DNA of 42,940 nucleotides from a virus: IMG/VR virus record IMGVR_UViG_3300046323_000346, positions 1-42,940 of that record. One strand, written 5' to 3'. Made by a program: the position numbers and the translations under genes. The stretch's first letter is position 1, and every line of letters starts with the position of its first letter. The notes under the pieces are model-generated. The model searched no databases and was not told the DNA's origin. It worked only from the letters and a program-made list of their open reading frames with translations. Positions 23,572 through 34,164 of the stretch are shown here, piece by piece.

Positions 23572-24336
23572 ATGGAGTCATTAAATACAGTTTGGTCATT
23601 AAAGAAAATAGCATCCGCAATTCAAAAAAATATTACAGGAGCTATTGGTAATGTCAATTTTGGATATAGTATGGAGCAAATCAAGTATATGATAAATACA
23701 AGGAGAGCTACTATACTTAAAGAGATTTCTATTTCTAAATCTGAATTAGATTTTTTAAATAAATTAAAACAATCAATAACTTGTATAGAGCTTGATTGTC
23801 AAAATATAGAAAGATGTTGTCATGTAAAGGGATTTGAAACAGCTAAACATTTTAGAATACCAAGATTATCTAATGCTATTGCCGACCCAGTATTATACTT
23901 GGGTACGCCAAATAGAATGAAACCATTTAAAGTATTCTATGATACAACTTTTGCATATCATCAATATAGCCTTAAAACATCACACAGACCTTATGCTTGG
24001 GTAGATACTTCTATATTAGCTACAACATTATTTGAACCAACAGAATATATTAATACAGAGTTTGAAAGTTCGGGTATATTCTACGATGTGTTTTTATTTA
24101 ATCCACCAACAGAAAATATAAAGTATTTAACAATAGAAGCAATCTTTGAAAATCCGTTAGATGTGAATTTCTTTAATTGCTCTAAGATATGTGATGATGA
24201 TACATACCCAGCACCAGAGTTTATTGTAGATAAAATTATTACAAGTATTACACAAGAATTTTTAGGGTATTATAGGAAAGCAAATGTACCGCAAGTTCTA
24301 CAAGGTAATATACAAGGTAACTTAGTAACAGGGTAG
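23572..24336 (+). CDS. Putative connector or neck protein
   Basis: 254 residues. A helical N-terminus (S-L-K-K-I-A-S-A-I-Q-K-N-I) is followed by a Cys-containing stretch (C-I-E-L-D-C-Q-N-I-E-R-C-C) and a beta-rich core with P-V-L-Y-L-G-T-P-N-R-M-K-P-F. It ends with a helix, I-V-D-K-I-I-T-S-I-T-Q-E-F-L-G-Y-Y. The layout resembles the proteins at 21552 and 24426 and fits ring or adaptor proteins between portal and tail. It stops with TAG. Confidence 0.7.
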   Translation: MESLNTVWSLKKIASAIQKNITGAIGNVNFGYSMEQIKYMINTRRATILKEISISKSELDFLNKLKQSITCIELDCQNIERCCHVKGFETAKHFRIPRLSNAIADPVLYLGTPNRMKPFKVFYDTTFAYHQYSLKTSHRPYAWVDTSILATTLFEPTEYINTEFESSGIFYDVFLFNPPTENIKYLTIEAIFENPLDVNFFNCSKICDDDTYPAPEFIVDKIITSITQEFLGYYRKANVPQVLQGNIQGNLVTG

Positions 24337-24425
24337 CCTTAATTCTTTCACAAATTGATTCTAAGCAACTATTTTTTTAAAAACATATAAACATAAGTCT
24401 AAAAAAACAAGGGCTTAAACCGCAA

Positions 24426-25196
24426 ATGATAGAGAATAATAGTACATACAATTATGTTTCAGTATTATCAGTTAAACCAATCTTAACAAGGTTGTTTGGT
24501 ATTGATATGCAAGAAGATGATATTATAGAAAATGCAGCAATAGCATTAAAAAAAATAGGGAATGTTCACTATGATATATTCTTACATAGGGGGGCTATTG
24601 TAGACGGTGTGGTAGAGTTGCCTTGTAATGTAGGTGCTATTGAAGCTGTAACATTTGACGATATTACATACAATAGTTATTTAACCTCAGAGATATTCTT
24701 AAATCCACAATTACAAGCATACTTTCCTTATTTCTATGCTATTCGTGGCTATTATATATTGGGAAGATTAGACAAATCTAACTTATTTCCTTTTGGTAAG
24801 TTTACTAACTATACATTTGTAGATAACAAAATAGTATTAGATTACCAATATGCTAATCAATTAACACCCGGAACTGTTAAGAATTATACAGAACACAGAA
24901 TGTTAAATGTTATTTATAGAGGATATTTAGCAGATGAAGAAGGTTTTATGAAAGTTACAGAAAAAGAAGCTGTAGCGATAGCTTACTACTGTAATTATTT
25001 AGATAAGCAAAAGCAAGCATTTATGGGTTTACCGTTAGGACAGACTGTACAATTAGCAAAACAAAATTGGTTACAAGAATGTGTTCAAGCAAGAATACCA
25101 GAACATTTCTCACAAAATGCAATAGATAGTATATTGAATAGACTAAGTTCTTTCAATAGAAAGTTTTACAATCAAGATTATAAATTTAATCAGTAA
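24426..25196 (+). CDS. Putative head-tail adaptor or tail tubular-like protein
   Basis: 256 residues. An N-terminal helix region (S-V-K-P-I-L-T-R-L-F-G-I, I-I-E-N-A-A-I-A-L-K-K-I-G) precedes beta strands (V-E-L-P-C-N-V-G-A-I-E-A-V), then long helices (K-E-A-V-A-I-A-Y-Y-C-N-Y-L-D-K). This is the alpha-beta-alpha layout of gp4/gp11-like adaptors in P22- and T7-like phages. An 89-base gap precedes it without clear promoter or terminator. The stop overlaps the next small gene (TAATG). Confidence 0.72.
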   Translation: MIENNSTYNYVSVLSVKPILTRLFGIDMQEDDIIENAAIALKKIGNVHYDIFLHRGAIVDGVVELPCNVGAIEAVTFDDITYNSYLTSEIFLNPQLQAYFPYFYAIRGYYILGRLDKSNLFPFGKFTNYTFVDNKIVLDYQYANQLTPGTVKNYTEHRMLNVIYRGYLADEEGFMKVTEKEAVAIAYYCNYLDKQKQAFMGLPLGQTVQLAKQNWLQECVQARIPEHFSQNAIDSILNRLSSFNRKFYNQDYKFNQ

Positions 25197-25330
25197 TGAA
25201 TAAAGAATTGTTAAAGATTATTGAAAGTATAAAGAAGTCAAAACCTTTAAGTGGTGTAGAATACAAAATATTACTTTGTACTTTATATAAAGATGCAAAA
25301 GATAAATCAACAATAAAAGGAATGTTATAG
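25196..25330 (+). CDS. 44-residue protein of unknown function between connector genes
   Basis: ATG at 25196 overlaps the previous stop (TAATG) and the TAG at 25328-25330 overlaps the GTG of the next gene. The peptide is basic and amphipathic: M-N-K-E-L-L-K-I-I-E-S-I-K-K, then G-V-E-Y-K-I-L-L-C-T-L-Y. One-base overlaps on both sides strongly suggest a genuine gene. It could be a small structural peptide bound to the neck or tail. Confidence 0.68.
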   Translation: MNKELLKIIESIKKSKPLSGVEYKILLCTLYKDAKDKSTIKGML

Positions 25331-26463
25331 TGGACAGAAAAGGATTAACAGATAAACAGATAAATGACTTAAATGCAAGAAGGGAATTTTATAAAAGTTT
25401 AAATAAGTTTTCAAATGCAGCTATTGAAGCACTTATTCGGAAAAGTGTTTTACATAAATCAGTTGAAAGGCTTACTCCAAATGTAAAAGCAGAGTTATTA
25501 AGGAATAATATGATATATGATTATTCTGATTTAACAAGGAATGAATCTATATTCCCAACTAACTATAAAAAACTATTAATAATTGAAAGACCTGAAATTA
25601 TTAATGGTAGAAAGACTAAAAGATTTAGAACTATATTTAGGGCAAACTCTCCAAAAGCTGTTGGTAAATCTTTATTATGTGATTTTTTTGAAGTAGTGTT
25701 TGAAGATTTAATTGAAAATGGGGGAAAATTTATCTTGCCTACAAAATTTAAAGCAGAATTGTGTGTAAGAGCAATACCTGACATAGAGCTACAAAGAAAA
25801 AGACAAGCTAAACGTGTGTATAAAGATGTAGATTTATTTAAGACTAAATTTAAGTATTATACATTTCAAATGCACATAGCTAAGAGAGTTGATAAATATT
25901 TATTCCCAATTACACATAGGTATAGAGTGGATGTATCAAGGAATATGTATAAAAAATTAGTTGATAAAATGAATACTGGTCAATTTAATTTTTTACCTTA
26001 CAAAGAAATAGTAAATGATTGGACATTATACAGTAAAGAATTAAAAAGACCTAAAAAAGTTAGAGTTAGGAGAAAGTTTAATTTAGAGTATTCTAAGAAA
26101 ACATCTGCTAATAAAAGAATAATTGAACAACAAACACAAATAAGTATTATAGAAAATAACGATAAACTATTTACAAATGAGATAGCACCTTTTGAGAAGC
26201 ATATAGAATACTATGCTCAAAAAGTACATGCACTTAAAAAGTATCATTTGTTAAACTATGAGAAATTAGTTAGATTTTTTATGGTAGCTTTATCTAAATT
26301 GTGTAGTAGTGTAGTAAAAATGAGACCATTATTCTTTAAAACAAGTGATTTTTCATTTAGAATATACAGATGGTTAGGTAAAACTGCATATAATAATATT
26401 AAAAAAAGAACATTAGATAGAAAAAAACAATATGCCAAAAATTCCAATACAAAACACGTTTAA
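25330..26463 (+). CDS. Large basic protein of unknown function upstream of the tail gene
   Basis: 377 residues, GTG start within TAGTG, strongly Lys/Arg-rich. Near residues 120-145 it has F-F-E-V-V-F-E-D-L-I-E-N-G-G-K-F-I-L-P-T-K-F. This strand-helix pattern, ending in G-x-x-x-x-L-P, also appears in small phage proteins where it may contact DNA. The C-terminal 100 residues are very basic. It overlaps the giant tail gene by 32 bases. A nucleic-acid binding or ejected role is plausible from charge; no family is certain. An ATG alternative lies about 60 residues in, but would break the coupling. Confidence 0.7.
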   Translation: MDRKGLTDKQINDLNARREFYKSLNKFSNAAIEALIRKSVLHKSVERLTPNVKAELLRNNMIYDYSDLTRNESIFPTNYKKLLIIERPEIINGRKTKRFRTIFRANSPKAVGKSLLCDFFEVVFEDLIENGGKFILPTKFKAELCVRAIPDIELQRKRQAKRVYKDVDLFKTKFKYYTFQMHIAKRVDKYLFPITHRYRVDVSRNMYKKLVDKMNTGQFNFLPYKEIVNDWTLYSKELKRPKKVRVRRKFNLEYSKKTSANKRIIEQQTQISIIENNDKLFTNEIAPFEKHIEYYAQKVHALKKYHLLNYEKLVRFFMVALSKLCSSVVKMRPLFFKTSDFSFRIYRWLGKTAYNNIKKRTLDRKKQYAKNSNTKHV

Positions 26464-29400
26464 TGAAGGAATGAAGATGGATTTTCCAGTCTATCAAACA
26501 CCTGATAATGTTGTAACTTACGCTGAAAATTTATACTTTGTAACTCACAATGGTAATGAATTAATAATTCAAACACCATTGGGTAATGAATATACTACAT
26601 TATTAAAACCAAACTATGTACCTGTTGGAAATAAGACTTATAATGGTATTTGTTATATACTAAGTGCTGAATACGTTAATTTTAGATTTACAGGGAGAGG
26701 TGAAGTTGGGAGTTTTCCTTCCCCTAATTATGATAGCTTTACAAATATTGATGGTGAAACTTGGGTAGATGGTGATAAATACGGCTATTTAGAATATAAC
26801 TATAAACCACTAAAGAATTATTTAGGGGATAATATTGACCCTAATGGAGTACCTAAAACAGATTACATAAATGATTTTAATTCTATCTACTTTAATTTTC
26901 AGATAGATAAACCGTTAGAAGTAGAGATACAACCTGTATATGATAACTCAGTAAACATTATCTTTACAGATAACTTTAATAAACCAAGAACTTTAAATAG
27001 TAGATTTTCAGTATTACCAGCTAATAAATATGTCATAAGGGATAGAATTGGCAATGACGATTCTAATTTATACAATAGATTAAATTGGGATAATACATTA
27101 AATCTAATCCTAACTACCAAAAAGATATTAAATATTGATTTAGATAGTCAAGGCACAGGTTCTTTACCTGCTGGTAATTATAAATACTACTTTCAATTGT
27201 GTACCCAAGATGGGAATTGCACAGATATAATTGGTGAGAGTTTTGATTGTAGCGTGTATTTTGGTAATGCTATGACTAATATACGTGGAGGGCAACCAAA
27301 TGAATCTACAAATAAATCTAATGTATTAATCTTAGGTAACTTAGATGAAAGCTATTCTTATGTAAAAGTATCTTATGTTTATAAAGCTGGGGATTTAGAA
27401 TCTATTAACAACGCTTTTGTATTAGAGAATAAATACTTTATATCAGATGGGAATACTTTAAGATTTGAGCATACAGGTACAGAGAGAACACAAGTATTAG
27501 ATATTACAACTCTATCTGTAAACAATGCTTCAATAGATACATTCAGAACAATGACACAAGTAGCAGGAAGACTGTTTGCTGCTAATATTAAAAATAAATT
27601 CTACGATTACAAAGAGTTTTTTGAGTATGCTTCTACAATAAAAACATATTATGATACTAAAAAGTTAGTAGTTCCAGGATACGACAATGATTATTCTGGT
27701 GGCACATTTCAAGTAACACTTCCTATTGATTATAAAAATCCTAACGGTTCGTATGGTGCAGGTTATTACTCTCCAAAAAATATTTATTACCAATTAGGTT
27801 ATTGGGGTGCTGAAAGTTATGTATTTGGTATAGTGTTTAAAATGAAAGATGGGAGTTACAGTACAGTGTTCCCTTTACGTGGTATTGATTCAACTGTAAC
27901 AAACACATATAGTAATACTACATTAAATACAGATGACCCTTTTGATGAAACAACAGGGGAAAACATCAATGGTATATTCAGATTTCCAACAAGAGATACA
28001 GTACCTTTGTCTGACGAGTTGTATTATGCTAATATGCTATATCCAACATTTGAGATACCAACTCCTCCACAAGCTATATTAGATGATACATTAGGTTTTA
28101 TGATAGTTAGATGCAAAAAGAAATCTAACATTATAACACAAGGATATATTATTGATACTCTTCCAATACCATTCTTAGATGCCCCAAACGACAATGTAAA
28201 CTTTATTATGGACTATGAGTTTAATGATACAAATTACAAATTAATCCCATCAGTAGATTGGTTATTAGAAAGTCATTTAGCTACACATGATGATGATGAT
28301 TTACCTCCAGATGGCAAAGATTACTTTCAAGAGTTTTTATATAAGTTTGTTTACCCAATGAGTGCTCCAAACTCAGCTTATTTAAGAACAGATGTTGTAA
28401 ATAAAAACTTTGCTTTAATATCACCAGATTTACTATTAAATAGTGAAAAGTTAGTATCCTCATTAGAAGCAAATAGTGATGTTAAAATGAAGTTATTATC
28501 AGCAATATCAATGCAATACGCAATAGCTTCGCAATCTAAATTCTTTGATGCCACTAATGGTAATGGGAGTACAGATTTAATAACTACATCAGGAGGTTTC
28601 TCATTATACAAACCTATCCTACATACACCTTATAATCAACTACTTACTGCTAAGAATTATTTTCAAATAAATAATCAATATACATATAACGCAGGAAGAT
28701 TTAGTAGTAAAATGTATTTAGTATCTGCACCAAATTTAAGAGATACATTTTTACGATTAGATGATAATGAGTATAGAGTAAATGAACCTACAAATGGTAA
28801 CGCTAATTTTAGATTATCTTTTGATAGTTATATCGGTATTAGCGTGGAAAATCAAACAAATTTATTCCAACATACAACATACCAAGAACCAATAGCCAAA
28901 ACATCTTCATTTGTAGTATATAATGGTAAAGTTAGAAATCCTATATATGAAGAGGATTATGTTTACCCAATAGTAGGGAAAACAGTTTCTAAACCATTAG
29001 CTTATTTAGTAAATCTATATCAAGATGGTACAAATAATCCTAATGGATATTATCCTACACCACAATTATTTGATTTATATAAACCAGAATATGAAACATT
29101 CTTCCCAATTACGAAAGAGATGTACTGGGATAATGCAAAAGCGTTAGAAGTAAATTCAAATGCAAGTCAGTTTACATCATTAGAAAATGAAAGATTATTA
29201 AGACCAGACGGCAGATTAGAAGGATTTAATGGCGATAATTATATTGGGACTTCGTTTAGAAAACTTTATTGGAATAACATAGATTTAACAGAAGTATTAG
29301 AGAAATCTTCACAAGAATCTAATTTAGGTTTGTCGTTACAACTATTAACAGAATCTAACTTTAATCCAGGATTAAGAACTGATAATTTATATAGTGTAGA

Positions 29401-30838
29401 TGAATCTGAAAAACGTAGCTTCTTACCTTATTATACAAAAGGGAATTATGGTGGAGAAAATGCAGGTAATGTTTGGAAAAAGTCTAAATTACCAGAAACT
29501 ACAGTAAGTAATAAAGGATATTCAGATTCAAGTTCTGGTAAAAACTATATAGCATTAAAAAGCGATAACCCGTTTATTGAGGATAGATTTGATACAAGGA
29601 TTATATATTCAGAGCTATATACATCTAACTCATTTGTAGATGGTTATAGGAAGTTTGCCCCAATAGCAAGACAAGATTATCAGAAACATTTAGGGGCTAT
29701 TGTAGCTATTAAAAACTTAAATGGTCAATTAATATGTGTATTTGAAAACGGATTACATTCAATACCTGTAAATCAAAGAAGACAATCATTTAGTGATGCT
29801 GTAGGTAGTGTATTTATAGAATCGGCAGGAGTATTACCGCCAGTAGGGGAAACAAGAACTATCTCAGAATTATACGGTAGTAAGTGGCAATGGTCTATAT
29901 TAAATACAGATAATACTGTGTACGGTGTAGATATAGATAAAGGAAAAATATGGCAATTTACAGGAGATAGTTTAAAGTTAATATCAGACTTTAATGTTCA
30001 ATCATTTTTACGCAGCATTAACGATAGATTTCAAGGACAAGTGTCTACATGGTTTAAACATGATATTAGAACATATTATGATGTAAAGAAGAATGATGTA
30101 ATATTTTCTTTCTTATCTGAAAAACCAAATAATACTTGTGGCACAATAGATTTAACTGAGATAATACCCTTTGAATGTCCTGTAGTAGAATACAATAATA
30201 ACGTAATTACAATTACAGGAGGAAGAGAAGGCTCTACAAAGATTATAAAAACACCAGTAGAATGTTTTGATGATGATAGCTTTAAAACATTAGTGTATTT
30301 TGAGATGAGTGATAAATGGCAAACATTCTTACCATACTCACCACACATGATGTTTACTTTATATGATAAGCTATTTAGTTTCCCTTATAAACAAGATACA
30401 ATAAGAAATACAATTTGGAAACATGAAAGTCCTAATGTACCTTATTGCAATTATTATAATGAGCAAGATAACTTTGTATTTGAATTTGTAGTAACAAAAG
30501 ATACAACCATACACCAAGTATTTAATAACTTAATGATTGTATCTAACGAGTCTCCCCCTACAAAAATAGAGATGACTACAGATAATGATACCTATGAAAT
30601 GTTAATTAATCTAAGGGATAATACAGATTATTTTAGTATCTATAAATCAAACACATATTACAAGGAAAATCACTACTATATTACAATACAAAAAGAAAAT
30701 GACGATATTCACAAACAATCCTTTTTTAAGAATAAAAGGGTAAGGGATAAGTATTGTAAATTTAGAATTACATATCCTGGTGATAAATATACACAAGTAC
30801 AAAGAATAATTACAACGATATTACAAAGTTTTTCATAG
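26432..30838 (+). CDS. Giant tail protein (muzzle-type, crAss-like)
   Basis: 1468 residues, the longest gene in the window. It starts M-P-K-I-P-I-Q-N-T-F-N-E-G-M-K-M-D and is mainly beta-stranded with many Asn, Tyr and Asp. The part near residues 1085-1200 (L-G-A-I-V-A-I-K-N-L-N-G-Q-L-I-C-V-F, then Y-G-V-D-I-D-K-G-K-I-W-Q-F) has a propeller-like repeat style seen in phage tail or stabilisation proteins. In crAss-like phages a protein of this size and position forms the tail muzzle that closes the tail and holds cargo. It begins inside the previous gene. No catalytic motif seen. Confidence 0.82.
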   Translation: MPKIPIQNTFNEGMKMDFPVYQTPDNVVTYAENLYFVTHNGNELIIQTPLGNEYTTLLKPNYVPVGNKTYNGICYILSAEYVNFRFTGRGEVGSFPSPNYDSFTNIDGETWVDGDKYGYLEYNYKPLKNYLGDNIDPNGVPKTDYINDFNSIYFNFQIDKPLEVEIQPVYDNSVNIIFTDNFNKPRTLNSRFSVLPANKYVIRDRIGNDDSNLYNRLNWDNTLNLILTTKKILNIDLDSQGTGSLPAGNYKYYFQLCTQDGNCTDIIGESFDCSVYFGNAMTNIRGGQPNESTNKSNVLILGNLDESYSYVKVSYVYKAGDLESINNAFVLENKYFISDGNTLRFEHTGTERTQVLDITTLSVNNASIDTFRTMTQVAGRLFAANIKNKFYDYKEFFEYASTIKTYYDTKKLVVPGYDNDYSGGTFQVTLPIDYKNPNGSYGAGYYSPKNIYYQLGYWGAESYVFGIVFKMKDGSYSTVFPLRGIDSTVTNTYSNTTLNTDDPFDETTGENINGIFRFPTRDTVPLSDELYYANMLYPTFEIPTPPQAILDDTLGFMIVRCKKKSNIITQGYIIDTLPIPFLDAPNDNVNFIMDYEFNDTNYKLIPSVDWLLESHLATHDDDDLPPDGKDYFQEFLYKFVYPMSAPNSAYLRTDVVNKNFALISPDLLLNSEKLVSSLEANSDVKMKLLSAISMQYAIASQSKFFDATNGNGSTDLITTSGGFSLYKPILHTPYNQLLTAKNYFQINNQYTYNAGRFSSKMYLVSAPNLRDTFLRLDDNEYRVNEPTNGNANFRLSFDSYIGISVENQTNLFQHTTYQEPIAKTSSFVVYNGKVRNPIYEEDYVYPIVGKTVSKPLAYLVNLYQDGTNNPNGYYPTPQLFDLYKPEYETFFPITKEMYWDNAKALEVNSNASQFTSLENERLLRPDGRLEGFNGDNYIGTSFRKLYWNNIDLTEVLEKSSQESNLGLSLQLLTESNFNPGLRTDNLYSVDESEKRSFLPYYTKGNYGGENAGNVWKKSKLPETTVSNKGYSDSSSGKNYIALKSDNPFIEDRFDTRIIYSELYTSNSFVDGYRKFAPIARQDYQKHLGAIVAIKNLNGQLICVFENGLHSIPVNQRRQSFSDAVGSVFIESAGVLPPVGETRTISELYGSKWQWSILNTDNTVYGVDIDKGKIWQFTGDSLKLISDFNVQSFLRSINDRFQGQVSTWFKHDIRTYYDVKKNDVIFSFLSEKPNNTCGTIDLTEIIPFECPVVEYNNNVITITGGREGSTKIIKTPVECFDDDSFKTLVYFEMSDKWQTFLPYSPHMMFTLYDKLFSFPYKQDTIRNTIWKHESPNVPYCNYYNEQDNFVFEFVVTKDTTIHQVFNNLMIVSNESPPTKIEMTTDNDTYEMLINLRDNTDYFSIYKSNTYYKENHYYITIQKENDDIHKQSFFKNKRVRDKYCKFRITYPGDKYTQVQRIITTILQSFS

Positions 30839-30857
30839 GAAATTATACAAATATAGA

Positions 30858-33371
30858 ATGAAAAAGTTAAAATTTTATAGTGGTGCAAAAGTGCCAAATG
30901 CTACAGCAGATATGGCAAGACAAACTGTATCTGGTGTGGCAGATGCTTTTGTTCCTGGTGCAGGGCAAGTAATGAACACAGCAGCAGCTTTATCTAAGAA
31001 GTTTGGGAAAGAAGATTGTGAAATAGACCCAGTTACAGGGAAAGAAGTTTGCCAAGATAATAGTTCTATTGCTGGTGGTGTACTAAAAAGCACATTAGAC
31101 CCAATTGGTTCGAGTGTAAATATGTTATCTAACTTATCAAAAGGAAATGTAACAGGAGCTATTGCAGCTACACCACTTGGAAAAATATTTGGAGTTAAAG
31201 ACAATTCTAATGATGAAAAATTAGAAGAAATTAAAAAGCAATTACAAAAGCAAAAAGAAGCTCAAATAAATAAGGCTAATCAAAGCGGTATTAATCAAGG
31301 ACTTATGCAACAACAAAATAGTTTTAATAGTCCTGCGTTTGGTATGAGGTCATTTCGTAAAGGTGGGAAACTTAAATTCCAAAAAGGAGGAGTAACTGAT
31401 TGTAGTTGTAATAAAGACACTGATGGAATAGATACAGATATACTATTTGACTTACCGCAACAGATTATAGATGGAATACATGAAATGAGTGGTGTTGGTA
31501 AAGGTAAGAAGTATGATAACTCAACAAAAGAAAAGATAAAACAATCAGCTAAAAGCTCAGGTAAGTCATTAAGAGATTTTATTACACAAATACCTAATGC
31601 TGAAAAACAAATAATAGTTATAGAGAAGTTTCAGCAGGGGGGTAATGTTCCTGCATTTGTAAAAAATCCTAAAAATAATACTGAAAAAGTAATGGCGGAA
31701 AAATGGAAAAAACAAAATCCATCAGCTAATGTACCTATACAAAAAAAAGAACTGTCTGGCGTAAGTAAATGGGTAAGTGAAAACATTCATCCATTTGGTT
31801 ATGGTGAAGATGTAAAAGTAGAAAATAATTCAAATTTTTTAGATAAAGCAAATTCTATTTTTAAAAAAGTTACGGAAAACAATCGCAATATGGGTGAACC
31901 TGATGCTGGAGATAAAAGAAGAATGGATGCTTTTAAAATGTATTTAGGTGGAGACGAAAGTTATCAAGACAACGGCACTATAGTTAAATCTAAAACAAGT
32001 CCGTCAAAAGGAGATAATAAGAATGATACATACTATACTTTTAAAGATGATGACATAAAAACTAAACTTTTTGAAACTTATAGAAAAGCTCATACAGATA
32101 CAAAAGGATTAAGTATTGATGATGAAATGGCAGTATCATTAAGTGATGAAGCACAACTGCCAGAAGAAAGAGAACGCATTAAAGCATTAAAAAATAATTT
32201 ACCACTTCTCCCTTTTGGGAAAAAGAATTTACAAGATATAGATGCTTCTGTTATGGGAAATTACACAGCAAATGTTGGCAAAGATGAAAAGGGTGATTAC
32301 GTTAGCTTTTATGATAAGTGGGATTTAGCACCAAATGTTTTTGAAAAAAATAAAAAATCAGATGTGGGATTAGGTACTCCAATGCAATTATACGATAGGA
32401 TTTACTATGACCCAAAAACAAAAGAAAGAATTGCTGAGAAACCTACAATGTTGAAACCATTTACTATAAGAGCTAAGAGATTGCAAACTGGTGGTACAAA
32501 TCCAGATATATTAGAAAAAATAAAAGAACTTGGTTATCAAGCATCAAAACTATTTAAAGCTGGGAAAATTAAAGAAGCTAATAAATTAGGAGAACAACAA
32601 GCAAATATGGCTAATGATAACGGCATTAGTTTTGACAGACTTGGTGCTGAAACAATAGGACACCCAACATCTATATCTGGTATTTCGCACTATACATTTA
32701 GTGATTATAAACCTTTTGAGCCCACACAAAAAAGAACTTTGTATGAAAACTTTAATATAAATAAAAAAGCAAATACAGGTTATAACATTGTTGATGAACT
32801 AAGTGATGATACAGGTAGAACTAAAAAAGTAATACGTGGTACTACAAACACAAGGAAACCTGATACAAAATTTAAACCAATGATAAGTGTTACAGGTTAT
32901 AAAAAAGGTGGTTATTTAAAAGATAAGAACACATATATTACAAAAAATGGGAAAGAAACTAAAAGAGGTCTTTGGAGCAATGTATACTTAAAGAATAAAA
33001 ACAAACATCAATTAGGAGGATTGACTTCATTATTAAGTAATGCTGCTGTAATGCAGGGTGTCGGAAGTATGTTTGGAAGTGGTACAAGTCCCACAGGAGC
33101 AGGTAATATAACAGGTGCAATTACAGGAATGTTACCTAATTTAATTGGAGGTCAGCAAGCTAACGTGCAACAAGTTCCAAATAAGCAATTAAGTTATCAA
33201 GAGTTTGTTAATCAAATGATACAAGAAGGTAAAATTACACAAATACAAGCTACTGATACTACTATGCAACAACAGTTACAGCAAGCATATAATCAATATT
33301 TACAACAAAATAAACAGGGTAGTATTCCAACAATGAAACAGGGAGGAGTTCCACTAAAATTTAAAAGATAA
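30858..33371 (+). CDS. Putative ejected cargo protein with repeated Gly-Gly motifs
   Basis: 837 residues. It starts M-K-K-L-K-F-Y-S-G-A. Residues 22-112 are Gly/Ala-rich and hydrophobic-amphipathic (F-V-P-G-A-G-Q-V, K-G-N-V-T-G-A-I-A-A-T-P-L-G-K-I-F-G), then a charged coiled coil at 118-142. Phi-x-x-Gly-Gly sites lie at residues 166-170, 174-178, 258-262, 542-546, 681-685, 717-721 and 826-830. A segment near 466-518 (G-K-D-E-K-G-D-Y-V-S-F-Y-D-K-W-D-L, then Y-D-R-I-Y-Y-D) recurs in crAss-like virion proteins. The C-terminus is Gln-rich. By position it is internal cargo released into the host. Proteolytic processing at GG is a hypothesis. Confidence 0.78.
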   Translation: MKKLKFYSGAKVPNATADMARQTVSGVADAFVPGAGQVMNTAAALSKKFGKEDCEIDPVTGKEVCQDNSSIAGGVLKSTLDPIGSSVNMLSNLSKGNVTGAIAATPLGKIFGVKDNSNDEKLEEIKKQLQKQKEAQINKANQSGINQGLMQQQNSFNSPAFGMRSFRKGGKLKFQKGGVTDCSCNKDTDGIDTDILFDLPQQIIDGIHEMSGVGKGKKYDNSTKEKIKQSAKSSGKSLRDFITQIPNAEKQIIVIEKFQQGGNVPAFVKNPKNNTEKVMAEKWKKQNPSANVPIQKKELSGVSKWVSENIHPFGYGEDVKVENNSNFLDKANSIFKKVTENNRNMGEPDAGDKRRMDAFKMYLGGDESYQDNGTIVKSKTSPSKGDNKNDTYYTFKDDDIKTKLFETYRKAHTDTKGLSIDDEMAVSLSDEAQLPEERERIKALKNNLPLLPFGKKNLQDIDASVMGNYTANVGKDEKGDYVSFYDKWDLAPNVFEKNKKSDVGLGTPMQLYDRIYYDPKTKERIAEKPTMLKPFTIRAKRLQTGGTNPDILEKIKELGYQASKLFKAGKIKEANKLGEQQANMANDNGISFDRLGAETIGHPTSISGISHYTFSDYKPFEPTQKRTLYENFNINKKANTGYNIVDELSDDTGRTKKVIRGTTNTRKPDTKFKPMISVTGYKKGGYLKDKNTYITKNGKETKRGLWSNVYLKNKNKHQLGGLTSLLSNAAVMQGVGSMFGSGTSPTGAGNITGAITGMLPNLIGGQQANVQQVPNKQLSYQEFVNQMIQEGKITQIQATDTTMQQQLQQAYNQYLQQNKQGSIPTMKQGGVPLKFKR

Positions 33372-33375
33372 AATC

Positions 33376-34164
33376 ATGTTACAGACAGTTATAGAACAAT
33401 ACAACATTTTATTAATAACAGTTTTTGGGGGACTTATTTATCTTTTACGTGAGGGTGCTAAATTGTTATATGATTATTACGCTACTAAGTTAAAATTTAA
33501 ACAAGCACAAGACCAGCAAATAGAAACTGTTGAAACTGAATTAGCTGTAATAGAACTTAGAAAACAAGCACAGAGAGAAGAGGTGTTAAAAGATAAAATG
33601 TTAGAATACAAACTAAATAGGAATGTATTACTTGATGGAATTAAGATAAATCATATACTAAAAGAACTTAGAGAAAACTTAGATGCTCAAACCGTTAGCA
33701 TTGCAATATATCACAATGGAGTAGCAAAAGGTTTTAAAAATTTTTCTTTTAGATTTCAAGAAGCTATTAGTATAAAACATTCTACAATATACAACTATCA
33801 AGCAATGCCTTTATCTTCTCATTATGAGGAACTTGCTAAATACGAAAAGCTAGAGTGTTTATTTTATAATAAAACATCAAAGAACCTACCATTGTTAGTT
33901 GCTGGAATATTAGAACAACATGAATTAGAAATACTTATATCTTATCCTATTTTAATAGAGCATATAGATAACGATAATCTACCAAATAATGTAATTAATA
34001 TAGAAAGAGATGGTAAGAACTTTGCACTACTTGGAAGTTTGCTTGTAGCAATAGATAAAGATTGCACTAAAACAATAGAAGAACATACTACAGTAAAATA
34101 TATAAAAGAAAAACTATCTGAAATAATGGCAATCTACAAAGATAACAATAACATATTTTCGTAA
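33376..34164 (+). CDS. Membrane-anchored coiled-coil protein with GAF-like domain
   Basis: 262 residues. One transmembrane span at about residues 10-25 (I-L-L-I-T-V-F-G-G-L-I-Y-L-L), a coiled coil at 35-80, then a domain with V-S-I-A-I-Y-H-N-G at 107-115 and I-S-I-K-H-S-T-I-Y. The H-N-G motif and fold pattern resemble GAF-like phage proteins. It lies between two Gly-Gly motif proteins but has no such motif itself. The stop overlaps the next start (TAATG). It might sense host membrane or nucleotide state, or form part of the lysis or ejection apparatus. Confidence 0.72.
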   Translation: MLQTVIEQYNILLITVFGGLIYLLREGAKLLYDYYATKLKFKQAQDQQIETVETELAVIELRKQAQREEVLKDKMLEYKLNRNVLLDGIKINHILKELRENLDAQTVSIAIYHNGVAKGFKNFSFRFQEAISIKHSTIYNYQAMPLSSHYEELAKYEKLECLFYNKTSKNLPLLVAGILEQHELEILISYPILIEHIDNDNLPNNVINIERDGKNFALLGSLLVAIDKDCTKTIEEHTTVKYIKEKLSEIMAIYKDNNNIFS

